Shown: positions 37,217-46,644, counted from the stretch's first letter. The stretch: 64,000 nucleotides of DNA from Bacteroidota bacterium (GCA_017860455.1 JAGDMF010000007.1:1-64000); one strand, 5' to 3'. The notes: generated by a model not told the origin, from the letters alone. Made by a program: numbers and translations.

Positions 37217-37224
37217 CAAAGATA
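37217..37224 (-). promoter_or_regulatory. -7 element of mutA
   Basis: On the minus strand TATCTTTG followed by CA matches the consensus, 41 bases before the mutA ATG. No convincing -33 TTG is present. Confidence 0.5.
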
Positions 37225-37235
37225 TAAAATAATTT

Positions 37236-37826
37236 TTAATTTTCACGTATCAGAACTTTTATTATTTTCCCGATATACATTTTATGAAAATCGTTCTTTG
37301 GATATACCGATTCAGGGATACTTTTATCTACAAATCCTTGATATTCAATATTATCTGAATATATCTTTTTACATTCAATAACTAAGCGTGCCTGTTTATA
37401 ATAAACATTTCCCAAATCTGTTGCAATTGGGATTAGTCCGGTTTCGGAAATTTTATTCACAAATTTGCCGGATGTCGACCCACAAAAATTCAAAATGGAC
37501 CGATCTTTTTCTTCAAAAAAAGTAAGGGTAAAATACTCTTCTTTTTCAGTAAATTGATAAGTATATCTTTGAGGGCGAATAAATATGAAGGCAACAGGTT
37601 CATTCCAAAGATTTCCAATTCCGCCCCAGCTTGCTGTCATCATATTACAAGAGTCGATTTGACCTGCAGTTATCAACATCCAATCATCTGCAATCAATTT
37701 AACAACATTATCATTCAGATCTCTGATTGAGATCTCTTTAAAAATTTCATTTTGGGCATTGCTATTCATAATAGTCATTAAATTTAGGAATAATAAAAAG
37801 ATGGTATAAAATGAAAAATTTTTCAT
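37236..37826 (-). CDS. Exported flavin-reductase-like (split-barrel) protein
   Basis: A 196-residue protein with an FMN-binding split-barrel domain of the flavin reductase family (DDWMLITAGQIDSCNMMTASWGGIGNLW and FIRPQRYTYQF are the two halves of the flavin site). Unusually, it has a clear N-terminal signal sequence (about residues 1-25, ending MNSNAQ) that the cytoplasmic relatives lack. Its ATG overlaps the malic enzyme stop as TAATG, so the two are translationally coupled. The periplasmic role and flavin source are unknown. Confidence 0.75.
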   Translation of the reverse strand: MKNFSFYTIFLLFLNLMTIMNSNAQNEIFKEISIRDLNDNVVKLIADDWMLITAGQIDSCNMMTASWGGIGNLWNEPVAFIFIRPQRYTYQFTEKEEYFTLTFFEEKDRSILNFCGSTSGKFVNKISETGLIPIATDLGNVYYKQARLVIECKKIYSDNIEYQGFVDKSIPESVYPKNDFHKMYIGKIIKVLIREN

Positions 37827-39283
37827 TATTGTACTTTTTGTATCACTTTATTCATGATTTCAATAATGATATCATCAGTGATTGGTTTAATAAACTCTTT
37901 ATCTTGAAGTATTTTTGTTATTTCATGAGTATCCATAATATCTTTTTTAGCTTCCTGATACACTTCATCCCAGGTTAAATTTTTAAGAGCAACACCTTCT
38001 TTGATCGCTTGCAGAGCCACATCTGCTGCCACTTTGGGGAACAATTCCCATTCAAGCATATTGGGCATAATGTTTTCAATAGTGATTCCTCTATTTTCAG
38101 CAAAATCAGCAATAGAGTGTGCTGCTTTTATCGCCATGGTATCGGTAATTTTTCTGGCTGACACCAACAGGGTTCCTTTTAATATTGATGGAAAACATAC
38201 TGAGTTATTTACTTGATTAGGAAAATCTCCTCTTCCAGTTGCCACGATATAAGCACCGGCCTCTTTAGCCTGATAGGGATAGATTTCAGGAACAGGATTA
38301 GCACATACAAACACGATTGATTTTTCAGCCATTAATTTGATCCATTCAGGTTTGATGGTGTCGGGACCCGGTTTTGATAAGGCTACCAATACATCTGCAT
38401 CTTTAAACGCTTCTTCAGGTTCTGTCACACAATCCGGATTGGTAATCTGACACAAATTCCATTGTACATAAAAACGAGGATCATTTTTGTATCTATCATT
38501 ATTGATATGTAAAGTTGATTTACTATCAAACATAATAATCTTCTTAGGATCAACACCATCTGTGATCATTAATCTGGCAATACTGGTATTGGATGCTCCG
38601 GCTCCATATAAAACCACTTTGATTTCAGACATTTTTTTACCTACTAGTTTAAGCGCGTTGATCACTCCTGCTAAGGTAACACAAGCTGTTCCCTGAGCAT
38701 CATCGTGCCAAACAGGAATATCACATTCTTTTCTAAGAACATCTAATACTTTAAAGCAATTGGGCTGAGAAATATCCTCTAAATTGATCGCTCCGAAACT
38801 AGGTTGTACCATTTTTACAAATTCAATAATCTTGTCTGGATCAGGTTCTCCATTGGCATCTTTACTATTGATACAAAGCGGCACCGCATCAACGCCACCC
38901 AAATATTTCATTAACATAGCTTTGCCTTCCATCACACCAAGTCCACCGGAAGGAGTACAGTCACCATCACCCAAAACTCTTGTGGAATCACTAACTACAG
39001 CAACCATATTTTTCCGATTACTGAGTTGGAAAGAGGAATCATTATTATCTCTTATCGTTGTAGAAACAGCAGAAACACCTGGTGTATACCATACATTAAA
39101 CCAATTAAAACCATAAATCGGAGCTTTAGGAAGGGTTTGCATTTTGCCTCCATAAAATTCGTGCATCGCTAAAGCCATCTCTTTATAAAAGAGGGTTTTA
39201 GATTTAGCTATCTGTTCTTCTGTAAACTCTTTCGGAAGTAAATCAGTGATATTGTCTAAGTTGATAAATTGATTATTTTTCAT
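37826..39283 (-). CDS. Malic enzyme (NAD(P)-dependent, short form)
   Basis: A 485-residue malic enzyme that oxidatively decarboxylates malate to pyruvate. The block PGVSAVSTTIRDN, the metal/substrate region VWHDDAQGTACVTLAG and the nucleotide site VLYGAGASNTSIARL are present. It lacks the phosphotransacetylase tail found on MaeB-type enzymes. It follows fumC after 24 bases and precedes the flavin-reductase-like gene, so fumarate to malate to pyruvate is encoded in sequence. Cofactor choice cannot be decided by eye. Confidence 0.9.
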   Translation of the reverse strand: MKNNQFINLDNITDLLPKEFTEEQIAKSKTLFYKEMALAMHEFYGGKMQTLPKAPIYGFNWFNVWYTPGVSAVSTTIRDNNDSSFQLSNRKNMVAVVSDSTRVLGDGDCTPSGGLGVMEGKAMLMKYLGGVDAVPLCINSKDANGEPDPDKIIEFVKMVQPSFGAINLEDISQPNCFKVLDVLRKECDIPVWHDDAQGTACVTLAGVINALKLVGKKMSEIKVVLYGAGASNTSIARLMITDGVDPKKIIMFDSKSTLHINNDRYKNDPRFYVQWNLCQITNPDCVTEPEEAFKDADVLVALSKPGPDTIKPEWIKLMAEKSIVFVCANPVPEIYPYQAKEAGAYIVATGRGDFPNQVNNSVCFPSILKGTLLVSARKITDTMAIKAAHSIADFAENRGITIENIMPNMLEWELFPKVAADVALQAIKEGVALKNLTWDEVYQEAKKDIMDTHEITKILQDKEFIKPITDDIIIEIMNKVIQKVQ

Positions 39284-39307
39284 TGTAATGTATTGTAATA
39301 TAGATTA

Positions 39308-40660
39308 TTAATTCATAAATTGATCGAATTGTTCTCCTGTTAAAAGTTGAAGTTCAATAGCTGCTTCTCTTAAAGTTAAACCATTTTTATGCGCGTGTTG
39401 TGCAATTTTGGCAGCATTATAGTAGCCAATATGGGGATTTAATGCCGTTACCAGCATGAGTGAATTTCTTAAATGTTTGTCAATAACCGACAAATTTGGT
39501 TCAATCCCAATGACACACTTATCACAAAAGGAGTCCATGGCATCAGATAAAAGGGTAATAGAATGAAGAATATTTTTGGCAATAAGAGGCATAAAAACAT
39601 TCAATTGTAAGTGACCTTGCATAGCTCCTGTTGTAATCGCCGTATCATTTCCAATCACCTGACAACAAACCATGGTAAGGGCTTCACTTTGAGTGGGATT
39701 CACTTTTCCGGGCATTATAGAAGATCCGGGTTCATTTTCCGGGATAGTGAGCTCCCCAATTCCACATCTTGGACCTGATGAGAGCAACCGGATATCGTTT
39801 CCGATTTTCATGAGAGAAACAGCCAGTCTTTTTAGAGAACCTGAAAGTTCCACAAATGAATCATGAGAAGCCATCGCTTCAAATTTATTGTGAGCCGGGA
39901 TAAATGGTAGTTTAAGGTTTTCGGAAAGAATTGCAACTACTTTTTGATCATAACCGTCAGGAGCATTGATTCCATTCCCTACGGCAGTTCCGCCGGTTGG
40001 CAATTCATATAAATGAGACAATCCATTTTGAATTGCCTGAAATGAGTGTTCTAATTGAGATACATAGGCAGAAAATTCATCACCCAGTGTTAAGGGAGTG
40101 GCATCCATTAGGTGCGTTCTGCCAATTTTTTTGATTTCTGCAAAATCAGTTTGTTTTTGTTTAAATGCAGTTGTTAACTTTTGTAATGAAGGAAATAATT
40201 GATTTACAATACTCTCAACAGCTGCTATTCTCATTGCGGTTGGGAATACATCATTGGTAGACTGGGATTTATTCACCTCATCGTTAGGGGACAATTTAGG
40301 AGCATCCGGGAACAACTGTAAGGCCAGATTAGCAATCACTTCATTGACATTCATATTGGTTTGGGTACCGGAACCGGTTTGCCATACACACAAAGGAAAT
40401 GATTCAACATTTTGATCTTTAAGCAATTCCAATGAAGTAGATTCTATCATTTGGGCTCTTTCTGCCGGTAGAACACCACACTCAAAATTAGCATTTGCAG
40501 CAGCTCTTTTCACTTCAATAAGTGATCTTATCACCGCGTAAGGCATTCTTTCATGGGCAATATGAAAGTTTTCAACAGATCTTTGGGTTTGTGCACCCCA
40601 TAAGGCATCTATTGGAATTTGCACGTCACCTAAAGTATCTTTTTCAATTCTATATTTCAT
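39308..40660 (-). CDS. fumC: Fumarate hydratase class II
   Basis: A 450-residue class II fumarase, interconverting fumarate and malate. Signature GSSIMPGKVNP spans residues 312-322; the second active-site block is GRTHLMDATP with H183; TGSGTQTNMNVNEV lies near 96-109. Length is normal. It begins 11 bases after the porin gene and is followed by malic enzyme. Confidence 0.96.
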   Translation of the reverse strand: MKYRIEKDTLGDVQIPIDALWGAQTQRSVENFHIAHERMPYAVIRSLIEVKRAAANANFECGVLPAERAQMIESTSLELLKDQNVESFPLCVWQTGSGTQTNMNVNEVIANLALQLFPDAPKLSPNDEVNKSQSTNDVFPTAMRIAAVESIVNQLFPSLQKLTTAFKQKQTDFAEIKKIGRTHLMDATPLTLGDEFSAYVSQLEHSFQAIQNGLSHLYELPTGGTAVGNGINAPDGYDQKVVAILSENLKLPFIPAHNKFEAMASHDSFVELSGSLKRLAVSLMKIGNDIRLLSSGPRCGIGELTIPENEPGSSIMPGKVNPTQSEALTMVCCQVIGNDTAITTGAMQGHLQLNVFMPLIAKNILHSITLLSDAMDSFCDKCVIGIEPNLSVIDKHLRNSLMLVTALNPHIGYYNAAKIAQHAHKNGLTLREAAIELQLLTGEQFDQFMN

Positions 40661-40671
40661 AAAACTCTTTT

Positions 40672-42537
40672 TTAATCGTGAAATCTCCAGTTGATACCCA
40701 AATTAACAAAATAGGGTTTGATCGGATATCCCGGAGTGGTAATCATATTGTAATTTTGTATGGAAGATAACAAATTTCCAATTCTTGCAAAAATGTAAAG
40801 TCTTGAAATTCTTAAAGTTGCATGTGCATCAATAAACCAATAGTTCCCAATTTGGGATGAGTTTTGATAATAGAATGAATAGATGGCTGGAGAATAACCA
40901 TTAGCAAAATAGGTCGTATTATACATCAAATCTACTCCTATCTGAAGTTTTAATTTACGTTTAAAAATATCAAAAATGTAGAAAAAGTTCATCTTTCCTG
41001 CAAAAAGGGGAACCTGAATGGAATCTGAAGAGGCATTTTGTAAAGTTAAATGAGTAGTCATTCCAAATCCTTTATATCTAAATGGAGCATACAAATTAAG
41101 TTGCACTAATCTGGAAAATTTTGTCAATTGAATAGGAGTCATCTCCGGTCCAAAAAGTACCATTTGATCTAAAAGGAATATTTTAGCAGTAAACTTAAAC
41201 TCTTTGAATTTTACATAAGCATCAAGAATAGCAATATTTTGTTTTTTAAAAGTGGTATCCCATTGAAAATGATTGGATTGAAAATGGGTATAGATATAAT
41301 CAGGGGAAACCCGATAAAAATCAGTCTGTACGCCAACCGTAAGTTTTAATTGGGGAAATTTCCATTCTCCGGATAGATTTGCAATAGCATCGTTATGAAT
41401 ATACCCACCAAAAGAGTATGAAAAATTACCATACAAATCCACATTTTTAATTAATCTGATGTTTCCTCTGATAAAAGGAGTAAAAGAGTGAAAAGAGTAA
41501 TAAGTTCTTTGATCTTCAAAATATTCATGCATAACACCTGTTGCCACTTTTATGAAATTATTGGCTGTACTAATGGGTGTAAAAGGTGTAAAATTGGACC
41601 ATTGAATTGAATTCACAATCTTATAACATCTCAAGGTATCAAAAGTGGAATCAGATGCAAATGTGTAAATTTGAGACAAGGCATTGGTGTCCAGAAAATC
41701 AAAAAAACTCGATGTAATAGTTTGAAATTGTGCATTATGTGTTATTGTTCCTAAGTTTAATTTTGCAGTTTTAATAGTATAAAAATGTTGCCAGTTCATA
41801 TCTTGAGTTAAAACATGCATAACACCATTATTAGAATTAACTGGATAACCTTCCGGTTGTTGGATTGTATCAAGACTCCCACCAGTATTGGCTAATCCAT
41901 TATTCTCATTATTAGCTGTTCTATTAATTATATAACTTGCTCTAAATCCATATTTTTTATTGGGCAACAAGTATTGAATCTGCGCATCTCCTACAATCCC
42001 TTGAGTTTGCTGATGAACATAATATCCAATATTGCTATTAGCTGCAATATTGATCGAAACAATAGCATTTTTTACATTTTGAGCAAAATTAACCTTTAAT
42101 GAATTTTCTGAAGAAAATCCATAAAAATAGCCAATTTTTGTATAGGAGGTTTCCAATTTATAGAGGACTAAATCATCCTGGGTTTTAAATAACAAAGGGT
42201 AAGGATATTTGATATATTGAAATCCCATGGATCTTGAAAAATCGAAAATCATAGATTGATGAGCTTGTCCAAAGATTCCGAGTGTTTGGTATATATTTTC
42301 AGAAAGAAGAGTCGGAGAATAGTGATTCACTTCAACCATCTGAGTATCTATCTCTTCGAACTTCAAAGGAAAGAAAAAATGTTGTTTAATAGGAGCTGTA
42401 TAAACGGGTAGGTATTCAGGTGATAAAGTTTTGGTAGAATCCTTAAGTTGTTCATTTGAATTAGATTGTCCTTGTGTAGGTATAACAAACCAAACTAACA
42501 GGATGAACAATAGATAAGAATTTAATTTACAAGACAT
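40672..42537 (-). CDS. Putative porin (outer-membrane beta-barrel)
   Basis: A 621-residue protein with a signal peptide (hydrophobic stretch then PTQGQ near residue 24) followed by many alternating beta strands ending in aromatic residues and a terminal strand INWRFHD. It matches the Bacteroidota 'putative porin' family in size and layout. The ATG at 42537 is preferred to TTG at 42561. It leads the fumC-malic enzyme-mutA run, so it may import a dicarboxylate, but that is only context. Confidence 0.78.
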   Translation of the reverse strand: MSCKLNSYLLFILLVWFVIPTQGQSNSNEQLKDSTKTLSPEYLPVYTAPIKQHFFFPLKFEEIDTQMVEVNHYSPTLLSENIYQTLGIFGQAHQSMIFDFSRSMGFQYIKYPYPLLFKTQDDLVLYKLETSYTKIGYFYGFSSENSLKVNFAQNVKNAIVSINIAANSNIGYYVHQQTQGIVGDAQIQYLLPNKKYGFRASYIINRTANNENNGLANTGGSLDTIQQPEGYPVNSNNGVMHVLTQDMNWQHFYTIKTAKLNLGTITHNAQFQTITSSFFDFLDTNALSQIYTFASDSTFDTLRCYKIVNSIQWSNFTPFTPISTANNFIKVATGVMHEYFEDQRTYYSFHSFTPFIRGNIRLIKNVDLYGNFSYSFGGYIHNDAIANLSGEWKFPQLKLTVGVQTDFYRVSPDYIYTHFQSNHFQWDTTFKKQNIAILDAYVKFKEFKFTAKIFLLDQMVLFGPEMTPIQLTKFSRLVQLNLYAPFRYKGFGMTTHLTLQNASSDSIQVPLFAGKMNFFYIFDIFKRKLKLQIGVDLMYNTTYFANGYSPAIYSFYYQNSSQIGNYWFIDAHATLRISRLYIFARIGNLLSSIQNYNMITTPGYPIKPYFVNLGINWRFHD

Positions 42538-42624
42538 TGAAATATTTGATTTAGATTTCAAATTAATCTGCTAAATTACAACTTTTTTCAATTCTATATT
42601 TTAAAAAAATTGAATGGTTTTTCA

Positions 42625-42632
42625 TATTTTTG
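42625..42632 (+). promoter_or_regulatory. -7 element of the DUF6427 gene
   Basis: TATTTTTG followed by CA, 14 bases before the ATG at 42647, matches the -7 consensus. The -33 element is not clear. It implies a very short leader. Confidence 0.55.
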
Positions 42633-42646
42633 CAAAAAATAAATGA

Positions 42647-43606
42647 ATGTTTAAAATTTTAAATAAAAATATCATTTTTCAATGGTTTTTATTGGCTGTT
42701 GGGTTATTCATTTTAGGATATCAAATCACCAATATTCAATTACCAAAAGAGCCAATAGGGTTTCCTGTTTTTTTTAATTTTATTTTTCAGATTGCCCAAA
42801 AATCTTTAATAACCTATAAAATAATTGTTACTTTCATCATTTTATTAACGTTGTTGTTTATTCAAATTTACTATTCCAACAATAAATATTCTCAAAAACC
42901 ATCGATTATTCCCTCCATTGTTTATGTTTCGGTTTTACTATTAACACACTCATCAACAACCGTTACGCCTATTTTATTTACCAATTTATTTATCATATTA
43001 ATATTGGTTATCAATGATTATTATTTCAGATTTAATTCAAAAAGCAACATTTTTTATTCCGGCATCCTGATCGGCATTGCTATTCTGTTTGATCCTTCTG
43101 CCATATTTTTGATTCTATTTCTCATTATTGCCATGATTATCAACACTGTCATTAATCCTAAAGATTTATATATTGCCTTAATGGGATTATTAACAGTTCT
43201 TATATTTATTCTAGCTTTTTTCTTTTTCTTTGATCAATTGGATATTTTGTTCACTAATTTCAAACAAATTCAACTATTTTCCATTTTCAGAAATCCAATC
43301 AAATTGTCGGTATTCCAGTGGGTTTTTATCCCTTTAAATATTTTCATTTTCCTATTTATTGTTTTTAGAATCAATCAATACTATGACAACAAAGTGATTG
43401 TACTCAGAAAAAAAATCATCACTTTTAATGCTTTGATTTTTATTTCATTTATAACATTTTTTATTTCAAACTGCACTATTCTTCAACTCATTGGGTATTA
43501 TTTTATCCCGTTTTCAATCGTAATCAGTCTTTTCTCGCAGTTAAAAAGCAAATTTTTTATCAGCGAGATTATTGTTGCACTTTTCTTAATCGGATTATGT
43601 CTTTAG
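42647..43606 (+). CDS. DUF6427-like integral membrane protein
   Basis: A 319-residue protein with about nine hydrophobic helices and short basic loops, matching the Bacteroidota-restricted DUF6427 family. The function is not known. The RNase HII gene begins inside its last codons (ATG 43597, stop ending 43606), so the two are probably translationally coupled. Confidence 0.75.
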   Translation: MFKILNKNIIFQWFLLAVGLFILGYQITNIQLPKEPIGFPVFFNFIFQIAQKSLITYKIIVTFIILLTLLFIQIYYSNNKYSQKPSIIPSIVYVSVLLLTHSSTTVTPILFTNLFIILILVINDYYFRFNSKSNIFYSGILIGIAILFDPSAIFLILFLIIAMIINTVINPKDLYIALMGLLTVLIFILAFFFFFDQLDILFTNFKQIQLFSIFRNPIKLSVFQWVFIPLNIFIFLFIVFRINQYYDNKVIVLRKKIITFNALIFISFITFFISNCTILQLIGYYFIPFSIVISLFSQLKSKFFISEIIVALFLIGLCL

Positions 43607-44202
43607 CATCCCATTATTCAGAAACTTCTCTCATCGAGTGTGGTTGTGATGAGGCCGGGAGAGGATGTTTAGCCGGCTCATTATTTGCAGCTGCGGTGAT
43701 TTTTCCTTACGATTATGTTAATCCACAAATCAATGATTCTAAAAAACTTAATGAAAAATTAAGAGAAAAATTGAGAGAGGAGATCATTAAAGATGCCATT
43801 GCTTATGCGGTTGTAGAGATTAGCGCTCAAACCATTGATTCCATTAACATTTTACAGGCTTCCATAAAAGGGATGAATGATGCTATTTTACAATTAGCTA
43901 TTAAGCCTGAACTGCTCCTCATTGATGGAAACCGTTTTCATACTCAGACCGGAATTCCATATCATTGTATCGTAAAAGGGGATGGAAAGTATATATCTAT
44001 TGCAGCGGCATCCATATTAGCTAAAACTTTCAGGGATGACTATATGAAGAATTTGGATCAGGAATATCCTCAATACAATTGGAAATCAAATAAGGGGTAT
44101 CCGACTGAAGAGCATCAAAATGCTATTTTTCAATACGGCAGAACGATACATCACCGAAAAAGTTTTCAGTTAAAAAGTCAATTGAAACTAATTTTTCCTT
44201 GA
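43597..44202 (+). CDS. rnhB: Ribonuclease HII
   Basis: A 201-residue RNase HII, which cuts RNA in RNA-DNA hybrids and removes misincorporated ribonucleotides. The first active-site block CDEAGRG contains D18 and E19; LLIDGNRF carries the third acidic residue, and SIAAASILAKTFRDDYM the fourth. Length fits the family. The last 15 bases overlap, tail to tail, with the convergent lipoprotein gene. Confidence 0.96.
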   Translation: MSLASHYSETSLIECGCDEAGRGCLAGSLFAAAVIFPYDYVNPQINDSKKLNEKLREKLREEIIKDAIAYAVVEISAQTIDSINILQASIKGMNDAILQLAIKPELLLIDGNRFHTQTGIPYHCIVKGDGKYISIAAASILAKTFRDDYMKNLDQEYPQYNWKSNKGYPTEEHQNAIFQYGRTIHHRKSFQLKSQLKLIFP

Positions 44203-44775
44203 TTTGTTCTTTTTAACAATCTCCTGATAGATCTCTTCTTCTGATTTACCTAGACCAAAGTTCAAGTACTCCTTTAAAGAAACAGATAATGTATCGTCCG
44301 GATATTTATGGATATAGTCTCTAAATTCAATTTCAGCACTTTTATAATCCTGAATTAAATCATAGGTTGTCCCTCTGAAATAGATACAAGCTTTAACGCC
44401 TTCATACTCAGGGTATATTTTTTGGATGTTGTTAAATATTTCAATAGCTTCTTTCGCATATATTTTCCTATTTTCCTGATTATCTGCAATATCTGCCATA
44501 ATTTTCATAAAGCGACCTGCTTCCAATAAATATTTAGGAACAATAGGTTCTTCCGGATATTTCAAACCAAATATTTTGGCATGATCCACAAAATTGAGAA
44601 AGATATTGGTATCAACAACACCAATTTTACGGATAGAATCAACGGATAAATAGGATTGAATCAATTCCGACTGCATTTTACTTTTCTCTTCAATTGGGTT
44701 GACATCCTTTGCTTTTTTGCAAGAATTCAATGAAATCAGTAAAATTAGAAAAACAAAAAGTAGATTTTGCTTCAT
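44188..44775 (-). CDS. Lipoprotein with TPR-like repeats
   Basis: A 195-residue protein with a lipobox ending in C19 (SLNSC) and helical repeats resembling tetratricopeptide units (AKEAIEIFNNIQKIYPEYEG, then YKSAEIEFRDYIHKYPDD in the next unit). It is the last gene of the RuvX-Def run, starting four bases after the def stop. Probably a periplasmic scaffold protein; function unknown. Confidence 0.7.
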   Translation of the reverse strand: MKQNLLFVFLILLISLNSCKKAKDVNPIEEKSKMQSELIQSYLSVDSIRKIGVVDTNIFLNFVDHAKIFGLKYPEEPIVPKYLLEAGRFMKIMADIADNQENRKIYAKEAIEIFNNIQKIYPEYEGVKACIYFRGTTYDLIQDYKSAEIEFRDYIHKYPDDTLSVSLKEYLNFGLGKSEEEIYQEIVKKNKSRKN

Positions 44776-44779
44776 GTGC

Positions 44780-45325
44780 TTAAATTTTTGATTTATATCT
44801 GGGTTTTACTTTCCCGTTGGTAATATCGGTTAATTTCTTTTTAAGAATCATTTTTTTGATTGTTGACACTTTATCGGTAAATAATTTACCTTCGAGGTGA
44901 TCGTATTCATGTTGGATCACTCTGGCATTTATTCCGGAGAAATGTTCAGTATGTTGATCCCCTTTTTCATCTTGGTAAGTGATTTTGATATTCGATTTAC
45001 GAATCACTTCTTCATGAATTTCAGGAACGCTTAGGCATCCTTCAGTAAATGCGAACAATTCACCATACTCCTCTTCTATTCGTGGATTGATGAACACTTT
45101 TTTAAGGGGTACCAATTCAGGATATGACTCAACAAATGGGTGAGAATCGATCACAAAAAGCCGAATATTAAAACCCACTTGAGGAGCTGCTAAGCCAACA
45201 CCTTCAGCAGCGTACATGGTTTCAAACATATCATCGATTAACACTTTCAGATTTGGGAAATCCATCGGGATATCATAAGATTTTCTTCTAAGAATAGGAT
45301 TTCCTATTAAATATACTGGTAACAT
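44780..45325 (-). CDS. def: Peptide deformylase
   Basis: A 181-residue deformylase that removes the formyl group from nascent proteins. All three motifs are intact: EGVGLAAPQVG (residues 41-51), EGCLSVPE with metal ligand C97, and HEYDHLEG with H139, E140 and H143. It starts ten bases after the RuvX stop. Confidence 0.97.
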   Translation of the reverse strand: MLPVYLIGNPILRRKSYDIPMDFPNLKVLIDDMFETMYAAEGVGLAAPQVGFNIRLFVIDSHPFVESYPELVPLKKVFINPRIEEEYGELFAFTEGCLSVPEIHEEVIRKSNIKITYQDEKGDQHTEHFSGINARVIQHEYDHLEGKLFTDKVSTIKKMILKKKLTDITNGKVKPRYKSKI

Positions 45326-45335
45326 AGTTTACATT

Positions 45336-45779
45336 TTAGTTTTTAGATACGTTTCTTTCTGCTTCAATTTCCAATTGTTGTAGATAAGATTGCAAGATGA
45401 TGGTAGCGCTAATCTTATCCACTAAACCTTTATCAGCTCTTTGTTTTTTACTAAGACCTGCATCAATCATGGTTTGGAAGGCCATTTTGGAAGTAAAACG
45501 TTCATCAAAGCGGTCAATTTTAAGATTGGGGAATGTTTTTTTCAATCTGTTAACAAAAGGTTCAATAAATCTGGCCGAAGCAGAATCATTAAAATCCATA
45601 GTTTTAGGTTCCCCGACTACGATGATATCAACATTTTCTGAAGCGATATATTGAGTAAGAAAATCAAACGCTTTAGAGACATGAACTGTATCCAATCCAT
45701 TGGCGCAAATTCTAAGTTCGTCAGTAACGGCGAACCCCACGCGTTTTTGTCCATAATCTATTGCCAATATTCTACCCAA
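45336..45779 (-). CDS. ruvX: Holliday junction resolvase-like RuvX/YqgF, TTG start
   Basis: A YqgF/RuvX RNase H-fold protein of 147 residues, linked to 16S rRNA 5' end processing and Holliday junction resolution. Blocks ILAIDYGQKRVGFAVTD, VVGEPKTMDF and FDERFTS are typical. No ATG precedes the conserved core. The TTG at 45800 is part of a -7 promoter element, so the TTG at 45779 is chosen; it gives (M)GRILAIDYG, the normal N-terminus of the family. Confidence 0.93.
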   Translation of the reverse strand: MGRILAIDYGQKRVGFAVTDELRICANGLDTVHVSKAFDFLTQYIASENVDIIVVGEPKTMDFNDSASARFIEPFVNRLKKTFPNLKIDRFDERFTSKMAFQTMIDAGLSKKQRADKGLVDKISATIILQSYLQQLEIEAERNVSKN

Positions 45780-45797
45780 TTTTACAATTTTGGATTG

Positions 45798-45805
45798 CAA
45801 AAATA
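45798..45805 (-). promoter_or_regulatory. -7 element of the ruvX-def run
   Basis: On the minus strand TATTTTTG followed by CA matches the consensus. It overlaps the first TTG of the frame and thereby argues for the start at 45779. -33 element unclear. Confidence 0.5.
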
Positions 45806-45847
45806 CCCCTTTTTTAGACTCTATTTTATTAAAAAACCTTAAATAAT

Positions 45848-45863
45848 CTTTTCACGTGAAATA
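45848..45863. other. parS-like palindrome (TTTCACGTGAAA core)
   Basis: A perfect 12-bp palindrome, TTTCACGTGAAA (45850-45861), is the core of the ParB-binding parS site. Over the 16-base consensus 13 positions match. It lies in the gap upstream of the ruvX promoter. It could be a real centromere-like site or a chance transcription-factor palindrome. Confidence 0.45.
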
Positions 45864-45916
45864 AGGGTTCCCTTTTTTTAATTAATTTATTATAAATTCT
45901 AATCAATCAGTTATTT

Positions 45917-45951
45917 AAAGGGCAAAGGGCAAAAGGCGAAAGGTGAAGGGC
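45917..45951. repeat. Heptamer array (AAAGGGC/GAAAGGY), 5 units
   Basis: Five 7-bp units: AAAGGGC twice, AAAAGGC, GAAAGGT and GAAGGGC. The same unit class as the large GCCTTTC block at 32481-32613 read on the other strand. Confidence 0.75.
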
Positions 45952-45974
45952 GAATAAAGGAGAATTAAATACAG

Positions 45975-46454
45975 TTATTTTTTTGAATTGATATAATTTA
46001 TAAGATCTTCAATGTCTTCTAAAAACATATTTTCACCAAAGTAATATCTACGGCACCACTTATATTTAATTTTGATGAATCCCTGATATGAAAAATCCCA
46101 AAATTCAAACATTTTTTGAATTGTCCATAATTTAGATCTATCCATTATTGATATTTGTTTTATAGTATTCAGTTTAATAGTTTTTTTCTTTCTAAAAATT
46201 CTATTTTTTTTATAAATCGTAATCAACTCATCTGTAATAATGATCTCTTCTTTTCCATAATTACGCCATAAAAAAATATCTATTGCAAATAATGAAGGTA
46301 ACAAAAAGAAAAATAATGAAAACAGAATAGCAAATAGATCAATATTGGAAAGCTGTGAAATATAAAATATTCCAAAAAAGATAAAAAAAATGGCAAAAAG
46401 GACTAAAAAGAATGATAATCCATCTGATGATTTTTTATAGTTTGTTATTTTCAT
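45975..46454 (-). CDS. Small membrane protein with PH-like tail
   Basis: A 159-residue protein not assigned to a family. Two adjacent hydrophobic helices (about residues 13-65) are followed by a basic beta-rich domain (EEIIITDELITIYKKNRIF...) of the kind seen in bacterial PH-like membrane proteins. It is flanked by repeat arrays on both sides and is not obviously part of an operon. A TATTTTTG on the minus strand (46497-46490) could be its -7 element. Confidence 0.55.
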   Translation of the reverse strand: MKITNYKKSSDGLSFFLVLFAIFFIFFGIFYISQLSNIDLFAILFSLFFFLLPSLFAIDIFLWRNYGKEEIIITDELITIYKKNRIFRKKKTIKLNTIKQISIMDRSKLWTIQKMFEFWDFSYQGFIKIKYKWCRRYYFGENMFLEDIEDLINYINSKK

Positions 46455-46593
46455 ATTTAGTAATTTCCTATTACTATTTTATAGGTGCTCAAAAATACAA
46501 TTTTTTCATCATTTTTTTAAAAAATATTATTTTACCTCAAAGATCACAAAGAGATTAAATCACCAAGAACACAATGAAACTCTCAGCGGATTT

Positions 46594-46639
46594 CATCGAA
46601 CATCGAACGTCGAACATCGAACGTTTAACGTCGAACGTC
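46594..46639. repeat. Heptamer array (CATCGAA/CGTCGAA), 6 units
   Basis: Six and a half 7-bp units of CATCGAA, CGTCGAA and one CGTTTAA, ending six bases before the LptD stop codon. The preceding bases (about 46537-46590) also look like degenerate short repeats built on CACAAAGA- and CTCTCAGCG-type words, the latter also near 55243. Confidence 0.85.
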
Positions 46640-46644
46640 CCTGT

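Noticed and set aside
40672-42537. SusD/SusC-type polysaccharide utilisation porin
   Set aside because: No SusD partner, plug domain or TonB box is seen; the barrel fits the putative porin family.
45862-45882. Intrinsic terminator at AAGGGTTCCCTT plus T-run
   Set aside because: The stem is only five pairs with a two-base loop, and in the plus direction no gene ends there.
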